Shown here piece after piece: positions 46,854 through 56,113 of a stretch of 64,000 nt of DNA. Source of the stretch: Pandoraea nosoerga (lineage in GTDB: Bacteria > Pseudomonadota > Gammaproteobacteria > Burkholderiales > Burkholderiaceae); contig NZ_CABPSC010000014.1 of assembly GCF_902459585.1 (NCBI RefSeq), positions 101,022-165,021 on the forward strand, read 5' to 3'. The notes under the pieces are model-generated. The model did no database searches and was not told the DNA's origin. It saw only the letters and a list, made by a program, of their open reading frames with translations. The first letter of the stretch is position 1; each line of letters begins with the position of its first letter. A program made the position numbers and the translations under genes.

Positions 46854-47987
46854 ATGAACGCCTCACTCAAATCCGTAGAATTCGAGCGCCCCGCACCGAG
46901 CGGCGCCACGTGCGTTGCCCAGGCGTGGGCGCGCGTCCCGGAGACACCGTCGCAGGAGGAGCGCACCGCGCTCAAGGCCCGTATCAAGCGCCTGCTCGTC
47001 GAGCGCGATGCCGTGCTGGTGGCCCACTACTACGTCGATTCGGACTTGCAGGATCTCGCCGAGGAGACCGGCGGCTGCGTGGCCGATTCGCTCGAAATGG
47101 CGCGTTTCGGCCGCAACCATCCCGCCAAGACGCTCGTGGTGGCCGGCGTCCGCTTCATGGGCGAAACCTCCAAGATTCTCAGTCCCGAAAAACGCATTCT
47201 GATGCCGGATCTGGAGGCGACCTGCTCGCTCGATCTGGGCTGCCCCGCCGACGAGTTCGCCGCTTTCTGCGATGCGCACCCCGACCGCACGGTCGTGGTG
47301 TACGCGAATACCAGTGCGGCGGTGAAGGCGCGGGCCGACTGGATGGTGACCTCCTCCATCGGGCTGGAGATCGTTGCGCATCTGCACGCGCAGGGCAAGA
47401 AGATCCTGTGGGCGCCGGACCGCCACCTGGGCAGCTACGTCCAGAAGCAGACGGGCGCCGACATGTTGCTGTGGCAGGGCGCGTGTCTCGTGCACGACGA
47501 ATTCAAGGGGACGGAGCTGGAGCTGCTGCGCCGCGAATTTCCGAACGCCAAGGTGCTGGTGCATCCGGAGTCGCCGGCGTCGGTCGTCGAGCAGGCCGAC
47601 GTGGTCGGCTCCACCTCGCAGATGATTGCCGCCGCGCAGACCATGGACGCGACCGAGTTCATCGTCGCGACCGACAACGGCATCCTGCACAAGATGCGGG
47701 CCGCGGCGCCGGGCAAACGTTTCATCGAAGCGCCGACGGCGGGCAACAGCGCCACGTGCAAGAGCTGTGCGCACTGCCCGTGGATGGCCATGAACAGTCT
47801 GCAGAATCTGGCTGACGTGCTGGAGTCGGGACGAAACGAGATCCACGTCGATCCGGACATCGGGCAGCGCGCCCATACCTGTATCGACCGCATGTTGACG
47901 TTCGCCGAGGCGCGTAAGCAGAATGTGCGCGCCAGCGGCGATTTCGCGCGCGACGGCGCGCTGTTTGCCGGTGTAGGCCCCGCATGA
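46854..47987 (+). CDS. nadA: Quinolinate synthase NadA
   Basis: Condenses iminoaspartate with dihydroxyacetone phosphate to quinolinate in NAD synthesis. The 377-residue [4Fe-4S] enzyme has [19 protein letters not shown], the cluster Cys in [23 protein letters not shown], the TSSIGLEIV segment, [20 protein letters not shown] (further ligand Cys) and the C-terminal AHTCIDRML. Homologous regions begin near residue 25, so the ATG at 46854 is acceptable. The stop overlaps nadC by 4 nt. Confidence 0.96.
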   Translation: MNASLKSVEFERPAPSGATCVAQAWARVPETPSQEERTALKARIKRLLVERDAVLVAHYYVDSDLQDLAEETGGCVADSLEMARFGRNHPAKTLVVAGVRFMGETSKILSPEKRILMPDLEATCSLDLGCPADEFAAFCDAHPDRTVVVYANTSAAVKARADWMVTSSIGLEIVAHLHAQGKKILWAPDRHLGSYVQKQTGADMLLWQGACLVHDEFKGTELELLRREFPNAKVLVHPESPASVVEQADVVGSTSQMIAAAQTMDATEFIVATDNGILHKMRAAAPGKRFIEAPTAGNSATCKSCAHCPWMAMNSLQNLADVLESGRNEIHVDPDIGQRAHTCIDRMLTFAEARKQNVRASGDFARDGALFAGVGPA

Positions 47988-48889
47988 CGACGCAATCCCG
48001 ACTCCTGAGCACCGACGAGGCGCTCTCTCCCGAATTCGCCAGCTTCGGCGAACCGCTCGAAGCTGCCCTGTCGCGCAATGTTCGCGACGCGCTCGAAGAA
48101 GACATCGGCGCCGGCGATCTGACCGGTCTGCTCGTACCCGCCGACGAAATGGCGCACGCGCGCATCATCGTGCGCGAGTCGGCGGTGCTGTGCGGCGTGC
48201 GCTGGTTCGAGCGCTGCATGAAGGGCGTGGACGCCTCCGTGCGTGTGCAATGGCATTACCGCGAAGGCGATCGCATGACGCCCGATTCGTCGGTTTGTGA
48301 CATCTACGGCCCCGCGCGCGCGTTGCTCACCGGTGAGCGCACGTCGATGAACTTCCTGCAGATGCTCTCCGGTGTTGCGACTGCGGTGCGCCGATACGCC
48401 GATATCGTCGAGGGTACGAAAGCCCGGGTGCTCGACACGCGCAAGACGCTGCCGGGCCTGCGCCTCGCGCAGAAGTTTGCCGTGCGTGTCGGCGGCGGCG
48501 CCAATCAACGTCTCGCGCTCTACGACGGCATTCTCATCAAGGAGAATCACATCGCGGCCGCAGGCGGTATTCGGCAGGTGCTCGCCAACGCCGATCGTCT
48601 GGCCGACGGGGTGCCGGTGCAGATCGAAGTGGAGTCGCTCGAAGAGCTCGAAACGGCGCTCGAGTGTGGCGCCAAGTCGATCCTGCTCGACAATTTCTCG
48701 CTGGAAATGATGCGCGAGGCCGCGCGCGTGACGGATGGACGTGCGGTACTCGAAGCCTCGGGCGGCATCAACCTCGAGACGTTGCGCGCGATTGCCGAGA
48801 CGGGCGTCGACCGGATTTCGGTCGGGGGGCTGACCAAGGACGTGCGCGCCGCAGACTTCTCGATGCGAATTCTGGAGACGGTCGGTTAA
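47984..48889 (+). CDS. nadC: Nicotinate-nucleotide pyrophosphorylase (carboxylating) NadC
   Basis: Turns quinolinate and PRPP into nicotinate mononucleotide, CO2 and PPi. The 301-residue protein shows [45 protein letters not shown] with the active-site Lys and Arg, [20 protein letters not shown] and [20 protein letters not shown]. It is translationally coupled to nadA; nadB converges from the other side, placing all three de novo genes within 3.8 kb. Confidence 0.97.
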   Translation: MTTQSRLLSTDEALSPEFASFGEPLEAALSRNVRDALEEDIGAGDLTGLLVPADEMAHARIIVRESAVLCGVRWFERCMKGVDASVRVQWHYREGDRMTPDSSVCDIYGPARALLTGERTSMNFLQMLSGVATAVRRYADIVEGTKARVLDTRKTLPGLRLAQKFAVRVGGGANQRLALYDGILIKENHIAAAGGIRQVLANADRLADGVPVQIEVESLEELETALECGAKSILLDNFSLEMMREAARVTDGRAVLEASGGINLETLRAIAETGVDRISVGGLTKDVRAADFSMRILETVG

Positions 48890-48980
48890 GCCCTCGGGCG
48901 ATTCCCATCGTCTGGCGCCAGGCCGCGCCAGACGCACGTCAGGGCGGCATCACCGACGCCGATCACGCCGCATCGAATCA

Positions 48981-49015
48981 AGAAAGCCGCAGCGTCGATT
49001 CTGCGGCTTTTTTTG
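48981..49015. terminator. Bidirectional terminator between nadC and nadB
   Basis: AAAGCCGCAG (48983-48992) and CTGCGGCTTT (49001-49010) form a 10-bp stem followed by T-rich sequence. Only a short A-run supports the minus direction. Confidence 0.85.
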
Positions 49016-49035
49016 ATGGATGGAAAAACGCCACG

Positions 49036-50640
49036 TCAGTGCTTGCGGCGCGCCAGGTTGGGCGACAGGACGGTCGGCAGCGCCTTGGGCAGCGTATCGG
49101 GGAAGTCGCGCGAGAAGTGCAGGCCGCGGCTCTCGTGGCGCGATAGCGCGCTGTCCACGATGAGCGACGCGACGTCCACCAGGTTGCGTAGCTCGAGCAG
49201 ATCCCGGCTCACACGGAAATTGGCGTAATACTCGGTGATTTCCTCGCGTAGCAGGGCGATGCGATGCTGCGCGCGCTCCAGACGCTTGGTCGTGCGCACG
49301 ATGCCGACGTAGTTCCACATCATGCGGCGCAGCTCGTCCCAGTTATGGGCGACGACGACCTCCTCATCGGCATCCGAGACGCGGCTCTCGTCCCAGGGCG
49401 GCACGTCGGCCACGGCCGGATGTGTGAACTCGCCGCGTTGAATGTCCTCCGCCGCGGCCTTGCCAAGCACGATGCATTCGAGCAGCGAGTTGCTCGCCAG
49501 CCGGTTGGCGCCATGCAGCCCCGTGTAGGTGGCTTCTCCGACCGCGTGCAGTCCCGGCAAATCCGTGCGGCCGTGCATGTCGGTGACGATGCCGCCGCAC
49601 GTGTAATGCGCGGCGGGCACGACAGGAATCGGTTGCGTGGTGATGTCGATGCCGAGTTGGGCGCAGCGCGCGAGAATCGTCGGAAAATGCTCGCGAAGGA
49701 ATTCCGGACTCTGATGGCTGATGTCGAGATAGACGCAGTCGAGCCCGTGCTTCTTCATCTCGAAGTCGATGGCGCGCGCCACGATGTCGCGCGGCGCCAA
49801 CTCGGCGCGCGGGTCGTGCTGAGGCATGAAGCGGGTGCCGTCGGGCAGCACCAGTCGTCCGCCTTCGCCGCGCACCGCTTCGGTGATCAGAAACGACTTG
49901 GCGTAAGGGTGATAGAGGCACGTCGGATGGAACTGGATGAACTCCATGTTCGCGATCCGGCAGCCGGCGCGCCAGGCCATTGCGATGCCATCGCCGGTCG
50001 CGGTGTCCGGGTTCGTCGTATAGAGATAGACCTTGCCTGCACCGCCGGTCGCCAGCACCGTGTGGCGCGCCGTCATGGCGAGCACTTCGCCGGTGCCCAG
50101 ATCCTGCACGTACAGACCCTGGCAGTGGCGTCCGGCGGTCGGTGCAGCGTCGAGGCGGTCCGACGTGATCAGGTCGATTGCGAAGTGGTTCTCGAAAAGC
50201 GTGATGTTCGGATGGCGCCGCACGCGCTCCGTGAGCGTGGCGATCACTGCGTGCCCGGTGGCGTCGGCCGCATGGATGATGCGGCGATGGCTGTGGCCGC
50301 CCTCGCGCGTGAGGTGGAAGCCGAGTTCGGCGGCCTCGTCGCGGGTGAAGGGCACGCCCTGGGCGATGAGCCACTCGATCGCCTCGCGGCTGTGCTCGAC
50401 GATGAAGCGCGTGGCGCCTTCGTCACAGAGTCCGGCGCCGGCGACCAGGGTATCGGCCACATGCTCGTCGACGCTGTCGGTCGAATCGAGCACCGCGGCG
50501 ATGCCGCCTTGCGCCCAGTCGCTGGCCCCTTCGGGCATCGGGCGCTTGGCGACCAGCGCGACGCGGCAGGTGTCGGCCAGATGCAGGGCGACGGACTGGC
50601 CGGCGAGTCCACTGCCGACGATGACGACATCGAAATTCAT
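49036..50640 (-). CDS. nadB: L-aspartate oxidase NadB
   Basis: Flavoenzyme that oxidises L-aspartate to iminoaspartate, feeding NadA. The 534-residue protein has the FAD loop VVIVGSGLAGQSVALHL (~5-21), GASDWAQGGIAAV, HSHRRIIHAADATG, the FIQFHPT substrate segment, CGGIVTDMHGRTDLPGLHAVGE and a helical C-terminal domain. Complete. The ATG at 50640 (MNFDVVIVGSG) is chosen over one ten codons upstream because it begins right at the FAD fold, with GGAGA ~12 nt before. Confidence 0.96.
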   Translation of the reverse strand: MNFDVVIVGSGLAGQSVALHLADTCRVALVAKRPMPEGASDWAQGGIAAVLDSTDSVDEHVADTLVAGAGLCDEGATRFIVEHSREAIEWLIAQGVPFTRDEAAELGFHLTREGGHSHRRIIHAADATGHAVIATLTERVRRHPNITLFENHFAIDLITSDRLDAAPTAGRHCQGLYVQDLGTGEVLAMTARHTVLATGGAGKVYLYTTNPDTATGDGIAMAWRAGCRIANMEFIQFHPTCLYHPYAKSFLITEAVRGEGGRLVLPDGTRFMPQHDPRAELAPRDIVARAIDFEMKKHGLDCVYLDISHQSPEFLREHFPTILARCAQLGIDITTQPIPVVPAAHYTCGGIVTDMHGRTDLPGLHAVGEATYTGLHGANRLASNSLLECIVLGKAAAEDIQRGEFTHPAVADVPPWDESRVSDADEEVVVAHNWDELRRMMWNYVGIVRTTKRLERAQHRIALLREEITEYYANFRVSRDLLELRNLVDVASLIVDSALSRHESRGLHFSRDFPDTLPKALPTVLSPNLARRKH

Positions 50641-50820
50641 GATACGGGCTGTCTCCGGAGTCGTCGCCACGGCGGTGGTGCGCGCCTCGTGATGGAAAAT
50701 GAGCCAGTATAGCGAGTCAATACGCGTGTGGCACGAGCCACTATGCGCACCTTGGCGAAATAGTGTCGCGCGCGACTACGCAGCGCGTAGCGCAGCGAAT
50801 TTCGGGACGCCCGGAAACGA

Positions 50821-50872
50821 AAAACCCCGCCAGGGGCGGGATAGAACGAAAAACCCCGCCGGGGGCGGGGTA
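50821..50872 (-). terminator. Tandem terminators of the rpmB-rpmG operon
   Basis: Two near-identical hairpins built on ACCCCGCC / GGCGGGG (about 50824-50841 and 50852-50871) are spaced ~28 bp. On the minus strand each is followed by TTTTTCGTT. They lie just past rpmG. Confidence 0.85.
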
Positions 50873-50913
50873 TCGAACGCAACGGCGAACCGTTGCGAGA
50901 AAACCTGTTGATC

Positions 50914-51081
50914 TTATTTGATCTTGGTTTCCTTGTAGGGCACGTGCTTACGAGCCACCGGATCGAACTTGCTGATTTCCATCTTTTCCGGATGGGTACG
51001 CTTGTTCTTGGTGGTCGTGTAGAAATGACCCGTGCCAGCGGTCGATTCCAGCTTGATCTTGTCGCGAGCGCCTTTTGCCAT
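50914..51081 (-). CDS. rpmG: 50S ribosomal protein L33
   Basis: A 55-residue protein reading [20 protein letters not shown] onward and ending YKETKIK, the cysteine-free (zinc-independent) L33 type. It lies 16 nt downstream of rpmB on the same strand, the usual operon, with GGAGCT before the ATG. Tandem hairpin terminators follow. Confidence 0.96.
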   Translation of the reverse strand: MAKGARDKIKLESTAGTGHFYTTTKNKRTHPEKMEISKFDPVARKHVPYKETKIK

Positions 51082-51097
51082 GATGAGCTCCTAAAAC

Positions 51098-51331
51098 TTA
51101 GATGGCGTTGCGCGAACGCAGGTCGGCCAGAACGGCGTCGATGCCGTTCTTGTCGATCAGGCGCAGGCCGGCATTCGAAATGCGCAGGCGCACCCAACGG
51201 TTTTCGCTCTCAACCCAGAACCGGCGATTTTGCAAGTTCGGGAGAAAACGGCGCTTGGTTTTGTTGTTGGCGTGGGAAACGTTGTTGCCGACCATCGGCG
51301 CTTTCCCGGTCACTTGACATACGCGTGCCAT
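51098..51331 (-). CDS. rpmB: 50S ribosomal protein L28
   Basis: A 77-residue basic protein, [20 protein letters not shown] onward, with the conserved [13 protein letters not shown] stretch of L28. First gene of rpmB-rpmG; AGGAGT precedes the ATG. Confidence 0.97.
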   Translation of the reverse strand: MARVCQVTGKAPMVGNNVSHANNKTKRRFLPNLQNRRFWVESENRWVRLRISNAGLRLIDKNGIDAVLADLRSRNAI

Positions 51332-51391
51332 GAAGCACTCCTAACCCAGAATTCTGTGTAAAAAAATGGTGAGTCGAAAAGACAGACCGCG

Positions 51392-51421
51392 ATGATACCA
51401 CAAAAATCCCAGACAAATCAA
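51392..51421 (-). promoter_or_regulatory. rpmB-rpmG promoter
   Basis: On the minus strand TTGATT (51416-51421), an 18-bp spacer and TATCAT (51392-51397) give a plausible sigma-70 promoter about 60 bp upstream of rpmB, in an AT-rich patch. Confidence 0.6.
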
Positions 51422-51556
51422 TCGCTTTAGTCGATGTAGGATGCGAGTCCCTGGCGGGAAACGTCTGTCGGAGATTCGGGGAAGGGACGGATTATAGCGC
51501 AAGCCGCCCCCGAGCGCGACATGCCTGCCGAATTCTTGTGCAAATGTTGCGGGAAA

Positions 51557-52231
51557 TCACACCTCGCCGTGCTCCGCGAGCGAGTACACACTGCTGCCTG
51601 CCACGATGAAATGATCGAGCAGGCGGATCTCCAGCAGCGCCAGTGCTTCGCCCAGCTGGCGGGTGAGCGCCAGGTCGGCCGTGCTCGGGCGCGCAACGCC
51701 GGACGGATGATTATGGGCGACGATGACCGCCGCAGCATGGGTCTCGAGGGCCGCCCGGACGATCTCGCGCGGGTAGGCGCAAGTCTGGGTGAGCGTGCCT
51801 TCGAACATCACCCGCGTGCTCACGAGCCGGTGAGCGGCGTCCAGAAACAGGCAGGCGAAGCGTTCGCGGGAGGGGTCCTGCAGCGTTAGCCGCAGGTAAT
51901 CGCGAACGCGCTCGGGCGAATCGAGCAGGCTGCCGGCCTGCATGCCTTCGCCGAGCATGCGGCGCGCGACTTCGAGCGCGGCCTGGAACTGAAGACATTT
52001 GGTCTGGCCGAGCCCGGGCACCTGCCGCAGCGTCTCGAACGGCATGGCCAGAAGCCGGGCGAGCGAGCCGCTGCGGGCGAGCAGGTCCCGGGCGAGATCG
52101 ACGGCGTTGCGCCCGTGCGAGCCGGTGCGCAGCAAGATGGCGAGCAACTCGGCGTCGGAGAGGGCGCCGGGGCCGCGGGAGAGCATTTTTTCACGAGGGC
52201 GCTCGGTGAGCGGCCATTGGGCGATGGACAT
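51557..52231 (-). CDS. radC: RadC family JAB/MPN-domain protein
   Basis: A 224-residue protein: N-terminal helix-hairpin-helix region (PGALSDAELLAILLRTG, then the QVPGLGQTK hairpin) and a C-terminal JAMM metal-binding domain with HAAAVIVAHNHPSG and the downstream Ser and Asp. The fold suggests a metal-dependent hydrolase; despite its name, a DNA-repair role is not established. GGAG is 6 nt before the ATG. Divergent from fkpB. Confidence 0.93.
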   Translation of the reverse strand: MSIAQWPLTERPREKMLSRGPGALSDAELLAILLRTGSHGRNAVDLARDLLARSGSLARLLAMPFETLRQVPGLGQTKCLQFQAALEVARRMLGEGMQAGSLLDSPERVRDYLRLTLQDPSRERFACLFLDAAHRLVSTRVMFEGTLTQTCAYPREIVRAALETHAAAVIVAHNHPSGVARPSTADLALTRQLGEALALLEIRLLDHFIVAGSSVYSLAEHGEV

Positions 52232-52392
52232 GACGACTCCGGAGGCGGATGCGCCCGGCCGCATGATGCCGGGGCGTCTCTGACGAACGAGGCTGCCGCC
52301 GATGGAAAAAATCGGGAACAGCGTTGATGGGGAGCCGGACGCGCAACGCGTCGTCGTTTACAATAATAGCTTGACCCTGCTGTGAGACCCCC

Positions 52393-52848
52393 ATGAGTTC
52401 TGTCGCAACCCCCGTGGTTCAAGACGATTCCTATCTGACGCTCCACTACCGGATTGCCGCGCCCGATGGTGCGGACATCGTCAACACTTTCGAAGGCACC
52501 CCTGCGACGCTGCAGCTCGGCGGCGGCCAGATGGTGCCCACGCTGGAGCAGGCGTTGCTGGGAATGACGGTGGGGGAGCGGCGCCGCATCGAACTGGCGC
52601 CCGAGCAGGCATTCGGCCCACGCAATCCCGAGCTGCTGCAGCGCGTTTCGATGAAGACGTTGCAGGAGAACAGCAACTTCGGCGAAGAATATAGCGTCGG
52701 CGATCTGGTCGAGTTCAACGCGCCGAGCGGTGGCCGCTACGCGGGCATCCTGCGCGAGCTGGGCGACGGCTGGGCATTGTTCGACTTCAACCACCCGCTG
52801 GCCGGACAGCCGATCGTGTTCGAAGCCCAGATTATCGGCATTCTGTAG
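52393..52848 (+). CDS. fkpB: FKBP-type peptidyl-prolyl isomerase, SlpA/FkpB-like
   Basis: A 151-residue two-part FKBP: the FK domain ([40 protein letters not shown]) with an inserted flap domain ([18 protein letters not shown] through VEFN), then [15 protein letters not shown]. This is the SlyD-like class with the short C-terminus of FkpB and no metal-binding tail. It sits just before ispH (8 nt), as in E. coli. TACAAT at 52359-52364 may be its -10. Confidence 0.93.
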   Translation: MSSVATPVVQDDSYLTLHYRIAAPDGADIVNTFEGTPATLQLGGGQMVPTLEQALLGMTVGERRRIELAPEQAFGPRNPELLQRVSMKTLQENSNFGEEYSVGDLVEFNAPSGGRYAGILRELGDGWALFDFNHPLAGQPIVFEAQIIGIL

Positions 52849-52856
52849 GAATCGAG

Positions 52857-53831
52857 ATGAGCGCCACCCAATTCGTAGCACCGACGCTGTCGGATGCGGA
52901 AATCCTGCTGGCCCAGCCGCGCGGCTTTTGCGCCGGCGTCGATCGTGCGATCGAGATCGTCGAGCGCGCGCTGGCCATGTACGGCGCGCCGATCTACGTG
53001 CGCCACGAGATCGTGCACAACGCTTACGTCGTCGAGAATCTGCGCAAGAAGGGCGCGATCTTCGTCGAGGAACTCGCCGACGTGCCGCCGGGCAACACGC
53101 TGATCTTCAGCGCCCACGGCGTATCGCAAGCCGTCCGTGCTGAAGCGCAGGCGCGCGGGCTCCGCATTTTCGACGCCACGTGCCCCCTCGTCACGAAGGT
53201 CCACGTCGAGGTCGCGAAGATGCGCGGCCAGGGGCTCGAGATCATCATGATCGGCCACAAGGGCCACCCCGAAGTTGAGGGCACGATGGGGCAGTCGGGC
53301 GAGGGCATGTTCCTCGTCGAGACGATCGAAGACGTGCTGAATCTGCAGGTGGCCGACGAGAGCAAGCTGGCCTACGTCACGCAGACGACGCTCTCCGTGG
53401 ACGACGCCGCCGAAGTCATCAATGCGCTCAAGAAGCGTTTCCCGGCGATCGTCGAGCCGAAGAAGCAGGACATCTGCTATGCCACGCAGAATCGTCAGGA
53501 CGCCGTGAAATTCATGGCGCCGCAATGCGACGTCGTGGTGGTCGTGGGCAGCCCGAACAGTTCGAACTCGAACCGCCTGCGCGAAGTGGCCGAGAAGATG
53601 GGCGTGCCGGCCTACATGGTCGATTCGCCCGACCAGCTCAAGCCCGAGTGGTTCGACGGCAAGCGTCGCATTGGCGTGACGGCAGGTGCGTCGGCGCCCG
53701 AAGTGCTGGCGCAGTCGATCGTGTCGCGTCTGCGTGAGCTGGGCGTGAACCAGGTCAAGGTGCTCGAGGGCGTTGAAGAGAACATCGCGTTTCCGCTGCC
53801 CAAGGGCCTCACGCAGGTGGCCGCCGACTGA
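52857..53831 (+). CDS. ispH: 4-hydroxy-3-methylbut-2-enyl diphosphate reductase IspH
   Basis: Last step of the MEP isoprenoid pathway, making IPP and DMAPP. The 324-residue [4Fe-4S] enzyme has Cys25 in [40 protein letters not shown] (second Cys), [17 protein letters not shown] (third Cys) and [11 protein letters not shown]. It is translated right after fkpB, and a terminator follows. The ~10-residue N-terminal extension is common in this lineage. Confidence 0.97.
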   Translation: MSATQFVAPTLSDAEILLAQPRGFCAGVDRAIEIVERALAMYGAPIYVRHEIVHNAYVVENLRKKGAIFVEELADVPPGNTLIFSAHGVSQAVRAEAQARGLRIFDATCPLVTKVHVEVAKMRGQGLEIIMIGHKGHPEVEGTMGQSGEGMFLVETIEDVLNLQVADESKLAYVTQTTLSVDDAAEVINALKKRFPAIVEPKKQDICYATQNRQDAVKFMAPQCDVVVVVGSPNSSNSNRLREVAEKMGVPAYMVDSPDQLKPEWFDGKRRIGVTAGASAPEVLAQSIVSRLRELGVNQVKVLEGVEENIAFPLPKGLTQVAAD

Positions 53832-53906
53832 GCGCCGACCTCGTGAAAAGCGGCGGCCGTTCGCGGTAACGCCGCACAGGCGCAGCGCACACGCCGCATC
53901 GCCAGC

Positions 53907-53945
53907 AAACCGGAGCGTCGCATCGGGCGACCTCCGGTTTTTTTA
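53907..53945 (+). terminator. ispH terminator
   Basis: AAACCGGAG and CTCCGGTTT (53932-53940), with an inner GTCGC/GCGAC extension, form a long stem followed by a T-run. Confidence 0.88.
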
Positions 53946-54011
53946 TTGCCCTTCGCGTTCCGCCGCCCGCGCTTGCTTGGGGCGCGTCGTGTCGCGTGTG
54001 TCGCCGTGCTA

Positions 54012-54056
54012 CCTGTGCCGCCTGTGCCGCCTGTGCCGCCTGCGCCGCCTGTGCTG
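54012..54056. repeat. 9-bp tandem repeat CCTGTGCCG
   Basis: Five contiguous units from 54012: three perfect, the last two with one mismatch each. Non-coding as far as I can see. Confidence 0.9.
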
Positions 54057-54432
54057 GCGCGCCGCTTTTCCAACCCAATCGGGGGAACGGGATGGGAAGC
54101 GAACAGGCAGGGGCGCAGGCGAACCCGCCTGATGCCCCGCGAAACCTCACAAAACCCGCAAAACCTCCGCAAAACCTCGCTGCGCAATTCACGCATGCGG
54201 CTCCCGTGATTTGCGAGGTCGCCGCATGTCCGAATCCGTGCATTTCCGTGTGTTGTCTGGTGAAACTGGGCGCCCTAATTATTTATTCAACAATTACAGA
54301 ATTCAAACCCGTAACTGATATTCGGTTTTGGTAAATCCGGTTATTTATACACTTCCTTAATTAGACGAAACCCTCAAAATCGCACGGGCACGGGAATTGC
54401 TTATTAGATTGGTGCGCTGTACAGGCCCATAG

Positions 54433-54453
54433 ATGGTGCAGTGCATGCACCAT
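54433..54453. promoter_or_regulatory. Inverted repeat upstream of livK
   Basis: ATGGTGCA (54433-54440) and TGCACCAT (54446-54453), spacer 5, form a perfect 21-bp dyad about 240 bp before livK. The half-sites are in the opposite orientation to the NtrC consensus, so NtrC is not the obvious binder. Confidence 0.35.
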
Positions 54454-54623
54454 GAAGCCGCCCGGGTGCGAGCACGCGGGTGAATAAAACGTTTAACGAT
54501 TCCGGGGTTGCGCTTTTGAAAAATTAGGGTTGCACAAGCTGGTATAAACCTTAGGCCTCCATTATGGAAAACCCTGTGACGGCGAGCGTCGCAGCCGCAA
54601 AGAATGGAGTTACAATGCGCGCG

Positions 54624-54639
54624 TTTCGCATACGAAACA
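54624..54639. promoter_or_regulatory. GTTTCG-CATA-CGAAAC operator-like dyad in the livK leader
   Basis: A 16-bp perfect dyad that begins shortly after TACAAT (54612-54617), a possible -10. Its position at the transcript start suits a repressor. The protein is unknown. Confidence 0.35.
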
Positions 54640-54692
54640 TTGAATTGGCGTCATTGGCGTTATTAAAGCGCCGACAATCAGGAGATAATCAC

Positions 54693-55901
54693 ATGCAACT
54701 CAAGTTCGCGAAGGTACTGCCCGTAGTCGCCGCAGTGACGCTGTTGGCGGCATGCGGTCAGAAGGAAGAAAAGCAGGCCGATTCGGGTGCCGCTTCTGCA
54801 CCTGCCGCGACGACTGCCGCTAGCGGGGGCGGCGATGCGGTTGTAGTCAAAATTGGTCACGTTGCACCATTGACGGGCCAGATTGCCCACTTGGGCAAAG
54901 ATAACGAAAACGGTGCACGCCTCGCCATCGAGGAAGCCAACAAGGCCGGCCTGACGCTCGACGGCAAGCCGGTCAAGCTCGAACTCGTGGCCGAAGACGA
55001 CGCCGCCGATCCGAAGACCGCAACGCAGGTTGCCCAGAAGCTCGTCGACGAGAAGGTGGTCGCCGTCGTGGGGCACCTGAATTCGGGCACGACGATCCCG
55101 GCCTCGAAGATCTACAGCGACGCCGGCATCGTTCAGATCTCCCCGTCGGCAACCAACCCGGCCTATACGCAGCAGGGTTTCAAGACGACCTATCGCGTCG
55201 TCGCCACGGACGCCCAGCAGGGTCCGGCACTCGCCAACTACGCGAGCAAGTCGCTTGGCGCCAAGTCGGTGGCCATCGTCGATGACGCAACGGCTTACGG
55301 CAAGGGGCTGGCCGACGAGTTCGAGAAAACCGCCAAGGCCAACGGCCTGAAGGTGCTCTCGCACGACGCGACCAACGACAAGGCCACGGACTTCCGCGCG
55401 ATTCTGACGAAGATCAAGGGTGAGCGTCCGGACATCATCATGTACGGCGGCATGGACGCCACCGGCGGCCCGTTCGCCAAGCAGTCGAAGGAGCTCGGCA
55501 TCGGCGCCAAGGTGCTCGCCGGCGACGGCGTGTGTACCGACAAGGTGGCCGAACTGGCCGGCGACGCCATCGACAACATCGTGTGCTCGGAAGCGGGCAT
55601 GGCGCTGTCGAAGATGGAGGGCGGTGCAGACTTCTCGAAGCGTTACGAAGAGCGCTTCAAGCAGCCGATCCAGATCTACGCCCCGTTCACGTATGACGCC
55701 ATCAACGTGATCGTCGACGCCATGAAGCGCGCCAACTCGGCCGATCCGGCGAAGATCCTGGCCGCCATGCCGGCCACGGACTACAAGGGTGTCATCGGTC
55801 ACATCGCTTTCGACAGCAAGGGCGACATGAAGGAGCCGGTGATCACGCTCTACAACTACAAGGACAAGAAGAAGAGCGTGCTCGACGTGGTGAAGATGTA
55901 A
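54693..55901 (+). CDS. livK: Branched-chain amino-acid ABC transporter substrate-binding lipoprotein
   Basis: A 402-residue periplasmic-binding protein of the Leu/Ile/Val family. The N-terminal signal ends in a lipobox LLAAC (Cys ~24), so it is lipid-anchored rather than free as in E. coli LivK. An Ala/Ser linker precedes the Venus-flytrap domain: VVKIGHVAPLTGQIAHLGKD, the NSGTTIPASKIYSDAGI segment and ISPSATNPAYT. AGGAGATAA precedes the ATG; an upstream in-frame ATG adds 43 unrelated residues. First gene of livKHMGF. Confidence 0.95.
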   Translation: MQLKFAKVLPVVAAVTLLAACGQKEEKQADSGAASAPAATTAASGGGDAVVVKIGHVAPLTGQIAHLGKDNENGARLAIEEANKAGLTLDGKPVKLELVAEDDAADPKTATQVAQKLVDEKVVAVVGHLNSGTTIPASKIYSDAGIVQISPSATNPAYTQQGFKTTYRVVATDAQQGPALANYASKSLGAKSVAIVDDATAYGKGLADEFEKTAKANGLKVLSHDATNDKATDFRAILTKIKGERPDIIMYGGMDATGGPFAKQSKELGIGAKVLAGDGVCTDKVAELAGDAIDNIVCSEAGMALSKMEGGADFSKRYEERFKQPIQIYAPFTYDAINVIVDAMKRANSADPAKILAAMPATDYKGVIGHIAFDSKGDMKEPVITLYNYKDKKKSVLDVVKM

Positions 55902-56113
55902 CTCCCGGGCGCTCGCGCCATGAAACGGCACCGTCGCCTACCCGTTCGGTGCCGTTTCCTCATCTGCGGATCGATGCCGTGCCTGCATGACGGGCGCGGC
56001 CCTCCTCCTCACACAGGATTACGCCTCATTACCCGCAGTTCTCCCGGTTTCGTCGCACGTCCTATCGGGCAAGCGTGCCGGGAGCCCGTTTTCGGGGACA
56101 AGGAGTTAGCTTC

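Larger units (their letters stand above)
53832..54692. other. Long intergenic region upstream of livK
   Basis: 861 bp without a supported gene. In order it holds the ispH terminator (53907-53945), a 9-bp tandem repeat (54012-54056) and an imperfect repeat of AAAACC-type units (~54143-54181). From ~54260 it becomes an AT-rich stretch with the dyads at 54433-54453 and 54624-54639. No tRNA or recognisable RNA is seen. Confidence 0.55.

Noticed and set aside
54433-54453. NtrC site upstream of livK
   Set aside because: The half-sites are inverted relative to the NtrC consensus (GGTGCA..TGCACC), so the dyad is left unassigned.
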